Source: Bacteroidota bacterium (GTDB lineage: Bacteria > Bacteroidota > Bacteroidia > 2-12-FULL-35-15). From it: a stretch of DNA of 5,017 nucleotides. The notes beneath the pieces were generated by a model. It was not told where the DNA came from. It saw nothing but the letters and a program-made list of their open reading frames with translations, and made no database searches. This document shows positions 5,005 through 5,017 of this stretch, piece by piece. The stretch covers positions 1 through 5,017 of the forward strand of contig JAPLDC010000089.1 in assembly GCA_026391935.1 (NCBI GenBank), in the 5' to 3' direction. The number at the start of each line of letters is the position of its first letter. Position 1 is the stretch's first letter. The position numbers and the translations under genes were made by a program.

Positions 5005-5017
5005 TTGTTGCGACAAA

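Noticed and set aside
4790..5017. Lysine riboswitch (L box) or other known riboswitch upstream of asd
   Set aside because: No conserved L-box core or multi-helix junction can be recognised. The region shows short hairpins and a terminator only, and part of the leader may be off the edge.

Overview
The window looks like a chromosomal housekeeping region from a member of the Bacteroidota. Three things suggest this. The gene order ileS - DksA/TraR-like gene - lspA is, as I recall, typical of that phylum. The start codons lack Shine-Dalgarno sequences and have A/T-rich leaders instead. A TAnnTTTG-type -7 promoter element lies upstream of lspA. The DNA is AT-rich, and I see no mobile element, phage gene, tRNA, rRNA or CRISPR array. 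The genus cannot be told from sequence alone.

Layout: (1) 1-2022 (+) is the 3' two-thirds or so of ileS, a type 2 (eukaryote-like) isoleucyl-tRNA synthetase cut by the left edge. (2) 2034-3008 (+), 11 nt later, is a 324-residue protein with a long histone-H1-like Lys/Ala/Val/Pro tail joined to a DksA/TraR-type C-terminal domain that has lost three of its four zinc-binding cysteines. (3) 3035-3073 is a very good intrinsic terminator, with a candidate -7 promoter element overlapping its T-tract. (4) 3097-3759 (+) is lspA, lipoprotein signal peptidase, starting with GTG. (5) 3803-4789 (-) is asd, aspartate-semialdehyde dehydrogenase, convergent with lspA. (6) 4790-5017 is a noncoding or leader region upstream of asd. 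It holds a palindromic, repeat-like segment, a clear minus-strand terminator hairpin and a short Lys-rich minus-strand reading frame that may run off the right edge.

How the genes fit together: ileS (isoleucyl-tRNA charging) and the DksA-like gene (probable RNA polymerase or nucleoid-associated factor) look co-transcribed. lspA (lipoprotein maturation) appears to be partly uncoupled by the terminator and restarted from its own promoter. asd makes the branch-point intermediate for Lys, diaminopimelate, Thr, Met and Ile.

Nothing here is a clearly new system. The two places most worth a second look are the H1-tail/DksA-like fusion with a degenerate zinc finger, and the asd upstream region. In the latter a Lys-rich short ORF, a possible antiterminator arm and a terminator are arranged like a transcription attenuator. 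The simpler alternative is the 3' end and terminator of a gene lying beyond the right edge.
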